Of a stretch of 64,000 bases of DNA, positions 8,878-17,124 are shown piece after piece (position 1 is the stretch's first letter; every line of letters begins with the position of its first letter). The notes beneath the pieces are model-generated. The model did not search any database and was not told where the DNA came from. It was given only the letters and a program-made list of their open reading frames with translations. The stretch covers positions 1 through 64,000 of the forward strand of contig PLNW01000069.1 of the NCBI GenBank assembly GCA_003142855.1. The letters are read 5' to 3'. The DNA is from Myxococcales bacterium (GTDB lineage Bacteria > Myxococcota_A > Polyangia > Fen-1088). The position numbers were made by a program, and so were the translations under genes.

Positions 8878-9603
8878 ATGCTTGAAGCTGCGGTGATCCT
8901 GGACAGCGCCGGCAAGGAGTTTGGTGCCTTGCGCGCCGTCGTTGATCTGACCCTGTCGGTACAGCCGGGTGAGATCTACGGATTGCTGGGCCCCAACGGC
9001 GCGGGCAAGACTACCGCTCTGCGCATGCTGGCCGGCCTGCTGCAGCCGTCGAGCGGCCGGGCTCTCTTGCTCGGCCTAGATGCTGACTCGGCGCAAGCCA
9101 AGGGGCGCATGGGATTTCTGAGTGGCAGCACCGGTCTCTATGCCCGGCTGACCCCGCGCGAGACCCTGCAGTATTTTGGCCGCATTCACGGTCTGCCTGC
9201 GGCTGATCTGCGCCGCCGGATTTCCACTCTGGCGGGCTGGTTGGGCTTGCAAGAACTCCTCGACCGTCGCTGCGAGAGCCTGTCGAGCGGCGAGAAGCAA
9301 CGAGTGTCGTTGGCGCGGGCCGTGCTGCACGACCCGCCGGTTCTCATCCTTGACGAGCCGACCGCTGGCCTGGACGTGTTGGCCAGCCGTTCGCTGCGCG
9401 ACTTCGTGGGCAGCCAGCGCGCCCGCGGCAAGGCCGTGCTTTTTTCGACGCACTACCTGGCCGAAGCCGAGTTGCTGTGCGACCGCATCGGGCTGCTCTT
9501 TCGTGGCCGCCTTCTGCGTGAGGGTACGCCCGCAAGCATCCGAAGCGAATGCGGGGCGACGACGCTGGAAGAGGCCTTTCTCAAGCTGGTGGATCGCGAG
9601 TGA
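8878..9603 (+). CDS. ABC transporter ATP-binding protein (NatA-like)
   Basis: 241 residues. Walker A GPNGAGKTT at 38-46, signature LSSGEKQRV, Walker B VLILDEPTAGLD and a switch His in STHYLAEAE. The C-terminus is of the NatA/CcmA exporter type. It powers export by the membrane subunit encoded next, to which it is coupled by a GTGA overlap. The start ATG 8878 is chosen because the family begins with a short lead into the beta-strand; the track ORF adds 23 unlikely residues. NatAB pairs export sodium ions or small molecules; the substrate here is not known. Confidence 0.9.
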   Translation: MLEAAVILDSAGKEFGALRAVVDLTLSVQPGEIYGLLGPNGAGKTTALRMLAGLLQPSSGRALLLGLDADSAQAKGRMGFLSGSTGLYARLTPRETLQYFGRIHGLPAADLRRRISTLAGWLGLQELLDRRCESLSSGEKQRVSLARAVLHDPPVLILDEPTAGLDVLASRSLRDFVGSQRARGKAVLFSTHYLAEAELLCDRIGLLFRGRLLREGTPASIRSECGATTLEEAFLKLVDRE

Positions 9604-11525
9604 CTCGGTTGTCTCAGCGTCTGTCCCACGTGCTGCTCACCTTCGGCAAGGAGCTGCGAGAGTCTCTGCGCGACCGCCGCACGTTGGCGGTCATGATCCT
9701 GTTTCCCTTGGTGGTGTACCCGCTGCTCTCCCTGCTTGCGGCCCAGGTGGCGCTGTCCAGGGACAGGACACGCGAGGCTCGGCCTTCTTTGGTGGCGGTG
9801 GCGGGACCGGATGGTTCGCGCCACGATCTGGTGGCCCGAATTCGCGAGCGGCCCAAACTGCTCACCCTGATTGAGAGGGGAAGTCGGGACGATGTCGCCG
9901 CCGGCAGGCTGGACGGCATGGTTCAGCTCGCCGACGCTGGCGCCAGCCGCGCCGAGATCGTGTACGACGCTGGCCGCGAGGAATCCCGCGAAGCAGCCGA
10001 GCGGTTGTCCGACGTCGTCGCTTCGATCCTGCCCGAGGGTTGCGCGCCCCGCTTTTCACTGGAAAAGCGCAGCCTGGCCGCCCAGGCCAGTGTGGGTGGC
10101 TACCTTCTGTCCAAAGCACTCCCGCTGCTGGTCGTCCTCATGGTTCTACTGGGCGCTTTCTACCCGGCCATCGACGTCACCGCAGGCGAGCGCGAGCGGG
10201 GCACGCTCGAAACCATTCTCTCGTCGCCCATCCGGCGCTTTGACCTTCTGCTGGGAAAGGTTCTGGCGGTGACGGCCCTGGCCGCGCTCACCGGCCTGCT
10301 GAATCTCGCCTCCATGTCGGTGACCTTGATTCAGGTGATGCGGCTGGCGGATCCAGCATCGACCCTGCCCGTGCCCTGGACCCGCGCCGCTGCTGCCTCG
10401 GCCGTGGTGCTTCCGGCGGCGTTCCTTTTCGCGTCGCTCTTCGTGGCGGTGGGCGCCGTCGCGCGCGGATTCAAAGAGGCGCAGCACCTCCTCACCCCGG
10501 TGTATTTCCTGTCGATCGCACCGGCGGTTGCGGGCGCCGTGGGCGAGTATCGGCTGGCCGGCCTCGCCGCCTGGATCCCTTGCATGAACGTGACCCTGCT
10601 CGCACGCGAGCTGCTGCTCGGACACGCGCCCCTCTTGGGCGCGCTGGCGGCGCTCGCATCCACCGTGGCCTGCGGCTGCGCAGCGCTGGCGGTGGCTGCC
10701 CATATCTACGGTTCCGAGCGTTTCGTGGATCCCGGGCCGCGCGAACGGCGGTTTCGGGCAAATTCCAGCGCCCCCACGGCTGGCCAGGCCCTGTTTCTCT
10801 ACGCGCTGGCCTTCGTGCTCCTGTATTTCCTGTGGCTGCCTTTGCAGCGACGCAGTCTCGTGCTCGGGCTGCTGGCCTCGGAATGGGGCGGCCTTCTGGG
10901 CCTGGTGGTGCTCTTCGCGGTGTTCACACGCCGATCGCTTGCGGACCTGCTGCGCATCGTGCGCCCGCCGCCGCGCTGCCTGGCCGGCGCAGCCCTGGTG
11001 GGCCTGAGCGCGTGGGCCGGGGTGGCCATCCTGAGCGAATGGGTGAGCCCGGTACCCAAGGAAGTCATCGAGCAGCTTCGGCGCAGCCTGATTCCCACCG
11101 ACGGAAGCCGCGGTCTTTGGGCTACCCTGGCCCTGGTCGCGCTGACCCCGGCCATCTGCGAGGAAGCCTTGTTCCGCGGCCCCATCTTGCGCGGGTTGCG
11201 CACGCGCGCTGGCCCTGTGGCGGCCGTAGCCCTGACCGGCCTTCTCTTCGGCGTCTTTCACCTCGAGCTGTCGCGCATCCTGCCCACCGCCCTGCTCGGG
11301 ATCCTGCTCTCGCTGGTTGCCCTGGAGAGTGGATCCATTCTCCCCGCCATGCTGGCCCACTTCCTCAACAACGCCAGCCTGGTTGTGCTGGCCACCCTTC
11401 GCGTCGACGAGAAGCTGGCCGCGATCGGCGCCACAGCGTCCGCGCTGATTTTCGTGGCCTCCGCCGTGCTGACGGCGTTCGGCCTGCTTGTGGTGCACAG
11501 CGGCAATCGCCAGGCGAGATTGTAG
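9600..11525 (+). CDS. ABC-2 permease fused to a CPBP intramembrane protease
   Basis: 641 residues starting at a GTG that overlaps the ATPase stop. Residues 1 to about 390 are an ABC-2 (NatB-type) permease: one membrane helix near the N-terminus, a periplasmic loop, then a helix bundle including the family block TAGERERGTLETILSSP. From about residue 400 comes a second helix bundle with CPBP (Abi/CAAX-type) protease motifs: EEALFR near residue 520, FGVFH, and HFLNN. So export and a membrane metalloprotease-like activity sit in one chain. The architecture is known in some high-GC phyla, and the two parts may process and export the same peptide. Confidence 0.88.
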   Translation: MTRLSQRLSHVLLTFGKELRESLRDRRTLAVMILFPLVVYPLLSLLAAQVALSRDRTREARPSLVAVAGPDGSRHDLVARIRERPKLLTLIERGSRDDVAAGRLDGMVQLADAGASRAEIVYDAGREESREAAERLSDVVASILPEGCAPRFSLEKRSLAAQASVGGYLLSKALPLLVVLMVLLGAFYPAIDVTAGERERGTLETILSSPIRRFDLLLGKVLAVTALAALTGLLNLASMSVTLIQVMRLADPASTLPVPWTRAAAASAVVLPAAFLFASLFVAVGAVARGFKEAQHLLTPVYFLSIAPAVAGAVGEYRLAGLAAWIPCMNVTLLARELLLGHAPLLGALAALASTVACGCAALAVAAHIYGSERFVDPGPRERRFRANSSAPTAGQALFLYALAFVLLYFLWLPLQRRSLVLGLLASEWGGLLGLVVLFAVFTRRSLADLLRIVRPPPRCLAGAALVGLSAWAGVAILSEWVSPVPKEVIEQLRRSLIPTDGSRGLWATLALVALTPAICEEALFRGPILRGLRTRAGPVAAVALTGLLFGVFHLELSRILPTALLGILLSLVALESGSILPAMLAHFLNNASLVVLATLRVDEKLAAIGATASALIFVASAVLTAFGLLVVHSGNRQARL

Positions 11526-11579
11526 TCTCCCTGACAATCTGGCTTGTCGGCTCTGCGTCGGGTCTGCTAAGGGATCCCC

Positions 11580-12275
11580 ATGGCTCACGCGGAAGAGAAG
11601 AGGATCCTGGGTATCTTGCGCAAGTCCCCGGTGCTGGCCGATGCGTCGGTGGAGGCGTTGGCCCGACTCGCGACGGCTGCTGAACTGCAAAGCTTTCAGC
11701 CCCGCCGGGTTGTCTTCCTGCCGGGTGACCGGGCCGTGGGCGTGCACTTTCTGGCCAGCGGTCGCGTGAAGATCTCGAAGGTCACCCGCGACGGCAAGGA
11801 GCTGACCCTGGCCTATCGGACCGCCGGCGATTTTTTCGGCGAGAGCGCCTTGCTCGAGGGCGGCCCGCGCGAAGAAATGGTGGAGGCGATGGAGGTCACC
11901 GCCACCGTCGAGGTCGAGCGGAGTGCCCTGGACAAGCTGCTGCAGACCAACGCCAGTGTGACCTACCAGTTTCTGCGCGCCATGATCAACCGTCGGCGCG
12001 AACTAGAGACCAAGGTCGAGCAGTTGGTGTTCAAGGACGTGGGCTCCAAGCTGGCCGAGCTGCTGCTGCGCCTGGGTTCGGAACACGGGCTGGAGCACAA
12101 GCGTGGCCTGGTGCTCGGCCTGAAGATCACCCATCAGGAGATGGCGAATCTCATCGGCTCAACTCGCGAAACCGTTTCGTTGACCCTGTCGCACTTCAAG
12201 CGCAACGGGCTCATCCAGACCGAAGGTCGCAAGGTGATCCTCGTCGACCGCGAAGCGCTGCGGTCGCTGGCATAG
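11580..12275 (+). CDS. Crp/Fnr-family transcription regulator
   Basis: 231 residues. A cyclic-nucleotide-binding-type beta-roll covers residues 20-125 (GRVKISKVTRDGKE, DFFGESALLEG), followed by the long dimer helix and a winged HTH at about 175-215 (THQEMANLIGSTRETVSLTL). There are no clustered cysteines for an Fe-S centre, so an Fnr-type oxygen sensor is unlikely. The effector is unknown; the phosphate-binding pocket motif is only partly recognisable. It is 54 bp after the exporter and may be in the same unit, and ends 16 bp from the converging RRM gene. Confidence 0.9.
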   Translation: MAHAEEKRILGILRKSPVLADASVEALARLATAAELQSFQPRRVVFLPGDRAVGVHFLASGRVKISKVTRDGKELTLAYRTAGDFFGESALLEGGPREEMVEAMEVTATVEVERSALDKLLQTNASVTYQFLRAMINRRRELETKVEQLVFKDVGSKLAELLLRLGSEHGLEHKRGLVLGLKITHQEMANLIGSTRETVSLTLSHFKRNGLIQTEGRKVILVDREALRSLA

Positions 12276-12291
12276 GAGGATCCTACTACTA

Positions 12292-12636
12292 CTACCAGCC
12301 GCCGTCGCGACGTCCGCCACCACCGCGGTCGCGATCGCGGCCGCGGCCACCGCCGCCAAATCCGCCGCCGCCGCCGCCACGAGCCGCGCGCTCGCGGGCT
12401 TCGCTCACACTAATGGGTCGTCCCTGGATCTCGCGCCCGCCTAGGGCTTCGATGGCCTGGGCCGCTTCCTGGTCGCTGCCCATCTCGACAAAGGCGAAGC
12501 CGCGCGGCCGCCCGGTGTCCCGGTCGAGCACGATTTTCACCTCGGTCACATTCTTTCCCCCTTCAGCGAAAACCTCTTTCAGCTCCGCCTCGGTCACGTT
12601 GTACGACAAGTTGCCAACATACAGCCTCTTTCCCAT
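12292..12636 (-). CDS. RRM RNA-binding protein with Gly/Arg-rich tail
   Basis: 114 residues. One RNA recognition motif with RNP2 (LYVGNL, 5-10) and RNP1 (RGFAFVEM, 45-52), then a Gly/Arg/Asp-rich tail from residue 86. This matches the small RRM proteins of bacteria, including cyanobacterial cold-induced Rbp proteins, that bind single-stranded RNA. The start is ATG 12636 with an aggag site just upstream; the track ORF adds 39 residues that do not look coding. Confidence 0.9.
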   Translation of the reverse strand: MGKRLYVGNLSYNVTEAELKEVFAEGGKNVTEVKIVLDRDTGRPRGFAFVEMGSDQEAAQAIEALGGREIQGRPISVSEARERAARGGGGGGFGGGGRGRDRDRGGGGRRDGGW

Positions 12637-12960
12637 TTCGTTCTCCTGTTGCTTCTCAGATTGCCGCCGCTGGCCGGTATTCAGCGATCGGCCAGGTGGG
12701 GGATCCCGTGACTGGCTCTGGGTTCTCGGTCGAACGCGCGCCGCTCGAAACAAGGGCGTCGAAAAAATAACGGCAAGAACTCACCAGAGGAACTCGCTGC
12801 TGAATAGACAGTAGCAAGAACGCTGGCCTCCTGTCGAGTCTACCGATTCTCGCGAACCAGTCTTCCGGCGTGACGCACGAGGCGGAGCGGTCTTCCCCTT
12901 GTTCACTCACGCTCCGACGTGCTATCAGCGAAGATTGGATTGAAAGCGAAAGGCTGGGAT
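12637..12960. other. Divergent promoter region between RRM gene and leuB-type gene
   Basis: 324 bases with no convincing ORF. It separates the minus-strand RRM gene from the plus-strand dehydrogenase, so it must hold both promoters. The AT-richer patch gaaaaaataacgg near 12760 is the likeliest core. No riboswitch, T-box or attenuator stem could be recognised. Confidence 0.4.
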
Positions 12961-14028
12961 ATGAAATCGTACAACATCGCACTGATTCCGGGTGACGGCA
13001 CCGGGCCCGAGGTACTGGCCGAGGGCGTGAAAGTAGTGAATGCGGCCTGCGCCAAGTACGGCGTCAAGCTGAACTACCAAAGCTTCGATTTCGGTGGTGA
13101 GCGCTACAAGCGCACCGGCGAGATCCTGCCCGACAGTGCGATCGAAGAGTTCAAGAAACTCGATTCCATTTTCCTGGGCGCCATCGGCCATCCCGACGTC
13201 AAGCCTGGCATCTTGGAAGTGGGCATCCTGCTCAAGACGCGCTTTGCTCTCGATCAATACATCAACCTGCGGCCGGTGAAGCTGTATCCCAACGTGGAAA
13301 CCCCGCTCAAGGACAAGGGACCGGAGCACATCGACTTCGTAGTCGTGCGCGAGAACAGCGGCGGCATCTATACCGGCATCGGCGGCGTCACGCAGAAGGG
13401 AACGCCGCTTGAAGTGGCGACGCAAGTGATGCAGTACTCGCGTCCGGTGGTCGAGCGCTGTGTGAAGTACGCCTACGAGTACACGCGGCGCCGCAACAGC
13501 AAGAAGAAGATGCTCACTCTCGTGCACAAGTGCAACGTGCTCACCCACTGCGGTGACTTGTGGGTGCGCGTGCACAAGGAGATGGGCGACGCGCACTATC
13601 CTGAAATCAAGCAGGACTACAACCACGTCGACGCCTGCACCATGTGGTTCGTCAAGCAGCCCGAGTACTACGACGTGATCGTCACCGAGAACCTGTTTGG
13701 CGACATCATCACCGACCTGGCCGCCATCATTCAGGGCGGCCTGGGCATCGCGGCCGGCGGCAACATCAATCCCGAGGGCGTGTCCATGTTCGAGCCCATG
13801 GGCGGCAGCGCGCCCAAATACACCGGCAAGAACGTCATCAATCCGCTCGCCACCATCTGCGCCGGCGGCATGATGATGGACACCTTGGGCGAGCCGGCGA
13901 TCGCGCAAGCCATCGACAAGGCCGTGCACGACGCCCTGGCGTCCAAGCAGATCAAGAGCCTGGCCGCCGGCAAGATGGGCATGGGCACGCGCGAAGTCGG
14001 GGATCTGATCGCGAAGATGGTGAGTTAG
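12961..14028 (+). CDS. 3-isopropylmalate dehydrogenase-type decarboxylating dehydrogenase (actinobacterial-type)
   Basis: 355 residues of the isocitrate/isopropylmalate dehydrogenase family: NAD-dependent oxidation and decarboxylation of a 2-hydroxy acid. Family signatures are IPGDGTGPEV near the start, NLRPVKLYP, VVRENSGGIYTG, THKCNVL-type Lys (LVHKCNVL) and VTENLFGDIITD. The block LEVGILLKTRFALDQYINLRP matches the LeuB form known from actinobacteria better than the proteobacterial form. A standard LeuB is encoded at 17125-18183, so the two may split leucine synthesis and a related reaction, or this one may use another malate-type substrate. Start ATG 12961 gives the normal N-terminus. Confidence 0.85.
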   Translation: MKSYNIALIPGDGTGPEVLAEGVKVVNAACAKYGVKLNYQSFDFGGERYKRTGEILPDSAIEEFKKLDSIFLGAIGHPDVKPGILEVGILLKTRFALDQYINLRPVKLYPNVETPLKDKGPEHIDFVVVRENSGGIYTGIGGVTQKGTPLEVATQVMQYSRPVVERCVKYAYEYTRRRNSKKKMLTLVHKCNVLTHCGDLWVRVHKEMGDAHYPEIKQDYNHVDACTMWFVKQPEYYDVIVTENLFGDIITDLAAIIQGGLGIAAGGNINPEGVSMFEPMGGSAPKYTGKNVINPLATICAGGMMMDTLGEPAIAQAIDKAVHDALASKQIKSLAAGKMGMGTREVGDLIAKMVS

Positions 14029-14079
14029 GCCGTAGGCTGGAGACTGGAGGTCCGAGCCACCCTCCAGTGCCCGCGGCCT

Positions 14080-14152
14080 ATCGTGCGCGAGAACACCGGC
14101 GGCATCTACACCGGCATCGGCGACGTCACACAGCAGGAAACGCCAGTCGTCG
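14080..14152 (+). pseudogene. Duplicated fragment of the preceding leuB-type gene
   Basis: About 70 bases directly after the gene repeat its internal segment around 13348-13415. The fragment reads VRENTGGIYTGIGDVTQQ where the gene reads VRENSGGIYTGIGGVTQK; roughly nine of ten bases match over the first 63. Nothing before or after continues the family. It is a broken duplicate of part of a leuB-type gene, left by a deletion or unequal exchange. Confidence 0.75.
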
Positions 14153-14314
14153 TCACCGCGACGAATCGGTCCACGCCAGGAAGTCGCGCGCGAGTTCGAT
14201 GAAGGCCGCACGGTCGAACGAGCCAGGCGGGACAACTCTTTCGTACCGAGCTTGAGTGGCGAGGAGGGTGAGCGTGTCCAAGTCGGAGAATTTTCTAGCT
14301 TCACAGGTAAGCAT
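14153..14314 (-). CDS. Small ORF or gene remnant, unknown
   Basis: 53-codon ORF, too short for the track: MLTCEARKFSDLDTLTLL..., ending ELARDFLAWTDSSR. Its composition looks like a folded helical protein and not like random GC-rich sequence. Its stop lies at the exact edge of the leuB fragment, so it may be the tail of a gene cut at the same junction. There is no clear ribosome binding site before the ATG. No family recognised. Confidence 0.35.
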   Translation of the reverse strand: MLTCEARKFSDLDTLTLLATQARYERVVPPGSFDRAAFIELARDFLAWTDSSR

Positions 14315-14331
14315 AAGCAAGCATGGCCTGC

Positions 14332-16179
14332 CTAGAAAACCTGGCGAAACCCGAAGGTCATGCGGCCGGGCCAGCCGGCGGGCATGCCGGGCACCGGCCG
14401 CAAGGGGAAAGCCCAGTCGGCGCGCAGCGAGTAGATATTGAGCTGGGGAATGAGCAGGCGCAGGCCGAAGCCCACGTCGCTGTAGAGGCTCAGACTGCTG
14501 GCGTCGGCGGCAGCGTCGCCGGCATCGAAGAACAGCAGGCCGCCCAGGCGCAGAAACGCCAGCTTCAGCGCCATGGTGCGCGCCTCGATGTGGCCCACGA
14601 CCTGCGCGCCGCAGCCCACGAATTCGCCCACGGGATAGCCACGCAGGACGCTGTCATAGGCCTGCAGCCTGCTGTTGGCGTCCTCGGGATAGCTGCCCAG
14701 ACCGCTGTCGCCGCCCACCGAGAACAAGCGCTTGCGCGTGTTCCGGTAGAGCAGACCCAGGTTGCCCGTGGCCACCACGCGCAGCACGCGCGCCAGCACC
14801 GGCGTGGCCAAGGTGACCCGCGCCCTGACCAGCTGGTCCGTCACTTCGCCGTCGCTCAGCCGCGCCTCCCATGAAGCGTCCACGCTATTCAGCCCGCCCA
14901 GGGCCTCTTGCACAAGGCTGGCTGATGCCTGAAATATGCTCAGATCGTTCTGCGATCCTATCCAGGTGCCAGCCTGGCCGGCCTTGAGCGACAGGGCGGG
15001 CCCGAGCCGTATGTCCTCGCGAAAATCGAAGGTATCGAGGTCGCGAAAGGTCCGGTAGCGGGGCGTGAACAGGTCGTAGCGCAGGAACAGGTCCGACACG
15101 CGTTCCGACAGTGGGAAAGCCCGGCTGGCGAATTGCTGGCGCTCCGACGAGCCTTCGGGATAGGGAAAGTCCGACGTGAACGACGGCCGCACCAGCCCGA
15201 TTTCGTGGCCAGCGGTCACGCGCTGGATGACCCACGGTGTGGGAAACGAACGCGTGACGGTCTCGCTGGTGTTCATCGTCCTCAACCCGTAGACCCACGG
15301 CACCGTGGGCACGCCCGGGGCCACGGTTGTGGGCACCGGGTCGCAGGTGCCGCGGGACACACCGTCCAGTGGAAATGGCCGCAGCTGCGTGCCTTCAAAC
15401 AAGCGGACCACCCCGTCGACATGGCTGAAGTCCGCGGCCGCGCCCCAGCGGCTGGCCAGCGAGTAGAGCGGGTACTCCAGGTGAAAGTGCGAAGAGGAGC
15501 CTTCGAGCGGGCCAGCGGCGATTTGTCCAATCTCGCGCTTCCAGATCAAGGAGTACGCCGCTTGCAGCCGAAGGCGCGTGCCCAGGATGTTGGGATCGAT
15601 ATACTGGGGTCCAAACGCCATCTCGCCTTGGTCCATCACGAACACGGCGGCCAGGTACTTGCGCCAGCCGAACAGGTTGTTTTCCGACAGCGACCCCGTG
15701 AAGTAGATGAGTTGGTTTTGCGCGGCTTCGAAATCCTCGTTGAAGCGCAGGCTCCACACATCGCGGGTGACAATCAACACGTCGACCATTCCTGGCGTCG
15801 ATGACTTCACCGGCAACACGGCCACCACATTTGACAGCGACGGATCTCGCAGATTGCGTGTGGTTTCCTCGGCCAGGTCCTGGTCGTAGCGATCGCCCGC
15901 CTGAAGCAGCGACTCGCGCCGGACGTGGTGCTCGCGCGTGGTGCGGTGGAAAATGTTGGCCCAGACCAGCGGGACGCGTTCGCGCGCCAGGAACACGTCG
16001 AGGTTGACCACGTGGACGGCGCCGATGATCTTCCCCTGCGGCGCGGGCTCGATGGTCAGGCCCCGCAAAGCCAACGCATCGTCCACCGATTCCCGTTCCA
16101 GCTTCCCCAGATCGACATAGCCCGACGCTGCGGCGGAAGCCGGCAGCAGGGAAAGCAGAAGCAGCCAAGCGCCGCGCAT
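14332..16179 (-). CDS. Omp85/BamA-superfamily outer-membrane protein
   Basis: 615 residues. A signal peptide (LLLLSLLPASAAAS) is followed by a periplasmic region resembling POTRA domains up to about residue 150 (RESLLQAGDRYDQDLAEETTRNLRD). The rest is a beta-barrel ending in the Omp85-type block GLLFFDAGDAAADASSLSLY and a C-terminal Phe (FGFRQVF), the usual insertase recognition residue. It could assemble or translocate outer-membrane proteins or lipids, or be a surface-antigen paralogue; BamA itself is usually longer with five POTRA domains, so this is not the main BamA. Confidence 0.8.
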   Translation of the reverse strand: MRGAWLLLLSLLPASAAASGYVDLGKLERESVDDALALRGLTIEPAPQGKIIGAVHVVNLDVFLARERVPLVWANIFHRTTREHHVRRESLLQAGDRYDQDLAEETTRNLRDPSLSNVVAVLPVKSSTPGMVDVLIVTRDVWSLRFNEDFEAAQNQLIYFTGSLSENNLFGWRKYLAAVFVMDQGEMAFGPQYIDPNILGTRLRLQAAYSLIWKREIGQIAAGPLEGSSSHFHLEYPLYSLASRWGAAADFSHVDGVVRLFEGTQLRPFPLDGVSRGTCDPVPTTVAPGVPTVPWVYGLRTMNTSETVTRSFPTPWVIQRVTAGHEIGLVRPSFTSDFPYPEGSSERQQFASRAFPLSERVSDLFLRYDLFTPRYRTFRDLDTFDFREDIRLGPALSLKAGQAGTWIGSQNDLSIFQASASLVQEALGGLNSVDASWEARLSDGEVTDQLVRARVTLATPVLARVLRVVATGNLGLLYRNTRKRLFSVGGDSGLGSYPEDANSRLQAYDSVLRGYPVGEFVGCGAQVVGHIEARTMALKLAFLRLGGLLFFDAGDAAADASSLSLYSDVGFGLRLLIPQLNIYSLRADWAFPLRPVPGMPAGWPGRMTFGFRQVF

Positions 16180-16364
16180 GCCTTGCGCATTCTACGCGCG
16201 AAACCACCGCCGGCATCTGTGCCTGGTTTGGCTCTGCGCGGCGTGGTTGAAGAGAAAAAGTGACAAGCCGGGCACTTCAGGCGAGCATTCCGCCGGAAGC
16301 CGGAGACAAAGCCGGTGCATCCAAGGATAGCCAATTGTTGGCAACAATCTGGAGGGAACATTCG

Positions 16365-17039
16365 ATGAACAAGTTTCACGGGAAATTAGTTGCAGGTTTG
16401 GCCAGTGTCGCGTTCTTCGGCCTGCTGGGTTCGGCTCTGGCTCAGGAGCCAGCGGGCGCGGCTCCGGCCTACGCCCCGCCCCCGGCCCCGCCCCCGGCCC
16501 CCGCGGCCTCTGACAACATGTCAGGGCAGTTGGGCATCGGCGTGGGTGTCGGCGCCGGCGGAACCTCGCTCATTTCAACGAGGGACGCCGAAATCAACAT
16601 GAAGTACTGGCTCAGCGACACGCTGTCCCTCATGCCGCAGTTGGCGCTCGGCGTGTTCACCACAAGCGGCCTTTCCACCGGATATAAGATCGATCCTGCC
16701 GCGCTCATCCTGTACTGCCCATGGAAGACCACCTCAACCCGACTCAGTGTCGGCGGCGGTCTCGGGCTGGATTTCGAAAAGGTGCCGACGAGAACCCCAG
16801 GGACTCCCCCAGGGGCTCCCCCGACGGCGACGATACCCGCTAACGCCACCATCGGAATCACGCTGCCCATCTATGCGGGTGTGGAGCACTTCTTCACCAA
16901 GTGGTTCTCGATGGGAGTCGCCGTGCAAAACGACTTCTTGGCCTACAGGAAGAATGGTACCACCCACTCTTTCGATTTCGGCTTCGACACCACGGCCACC
17001 ACTCGGGCGGTCGGATTCCTCTTCTTCTACACGGACTAG
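16365..17039 (+). CDS. Small secreted beta-barrel protein
   Basis: 224 residues. A signal peptide (LVAGLASVAFFGLLGSALAQ) is followed by a Pro/Ala-rich linker (about 25-48) and then a beta-barrel-like region of alternating strands ending TRAVGFLFFYTD. Similar in plan to OmpA/OmpW-like small porins, but no family signature is certain. Start ATG 16365 follows a ggaggg site; the track start is too far upstream. It is followed by a strong terminator, so it is probably monocistronic. Confidence 0.7.
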   Translation: MNKFHGKLVAGLASVAFFGLLGSALAQEPAGAAPAYAPPPAPPPAPAASDNMSGQLGIGVGVGAGGTSLISTRDAEINMKYWLSDTLSLMPQLALGVFTTSGLSTGYKIDPAALILYCPWKTTSTRLSVGGGLGLDFEKVPTRTPGTPPGAPPTATIPANATIGITLPIYAGVEHFFTKWFSMGVAVQNDFLAYRKNGTTHSFDFGFDTTATTRAVGFLFFYTD

Positions 17040-17079
17040 AAGATCAGCGGTCAGGCCCGGCCTGACTGAATAGCTTATC

Positions 17080-17114
17080 AAGGCGGGATCCTTCGGGGTT
17101 CCGCCTTTTCTTTT
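17080..17114 (+). terminator. Rho-independent terminator with UUCG loop
   Basis: A 12-bp stem (aaggcgggatcc / gggttccgcctt, two G-U pairs) closed by a ttcg tetraloop and followed by ttttctttt. It ends the barrel gene transcript and, because the stem is nearly symmetric, may also serve the converging leuB gene. A shorter palindrome (tcaggcc-c-ggcctga) lies just before it at 17051-17065. Confidence 0.85.
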
Positions 17115-17124
17115 GGCTGAGTGT

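Noticed and set aside
10146-11747. 533-aa minus-strand ORF
   Set aside because: Antisense shadow of the ABC-2/CPBP gene; composition is Gln/His/Gly-rich.
12925-14304. 459-aa minus-strand ORF
   Set aside because: Antisense shadow of the leuB-type gene.
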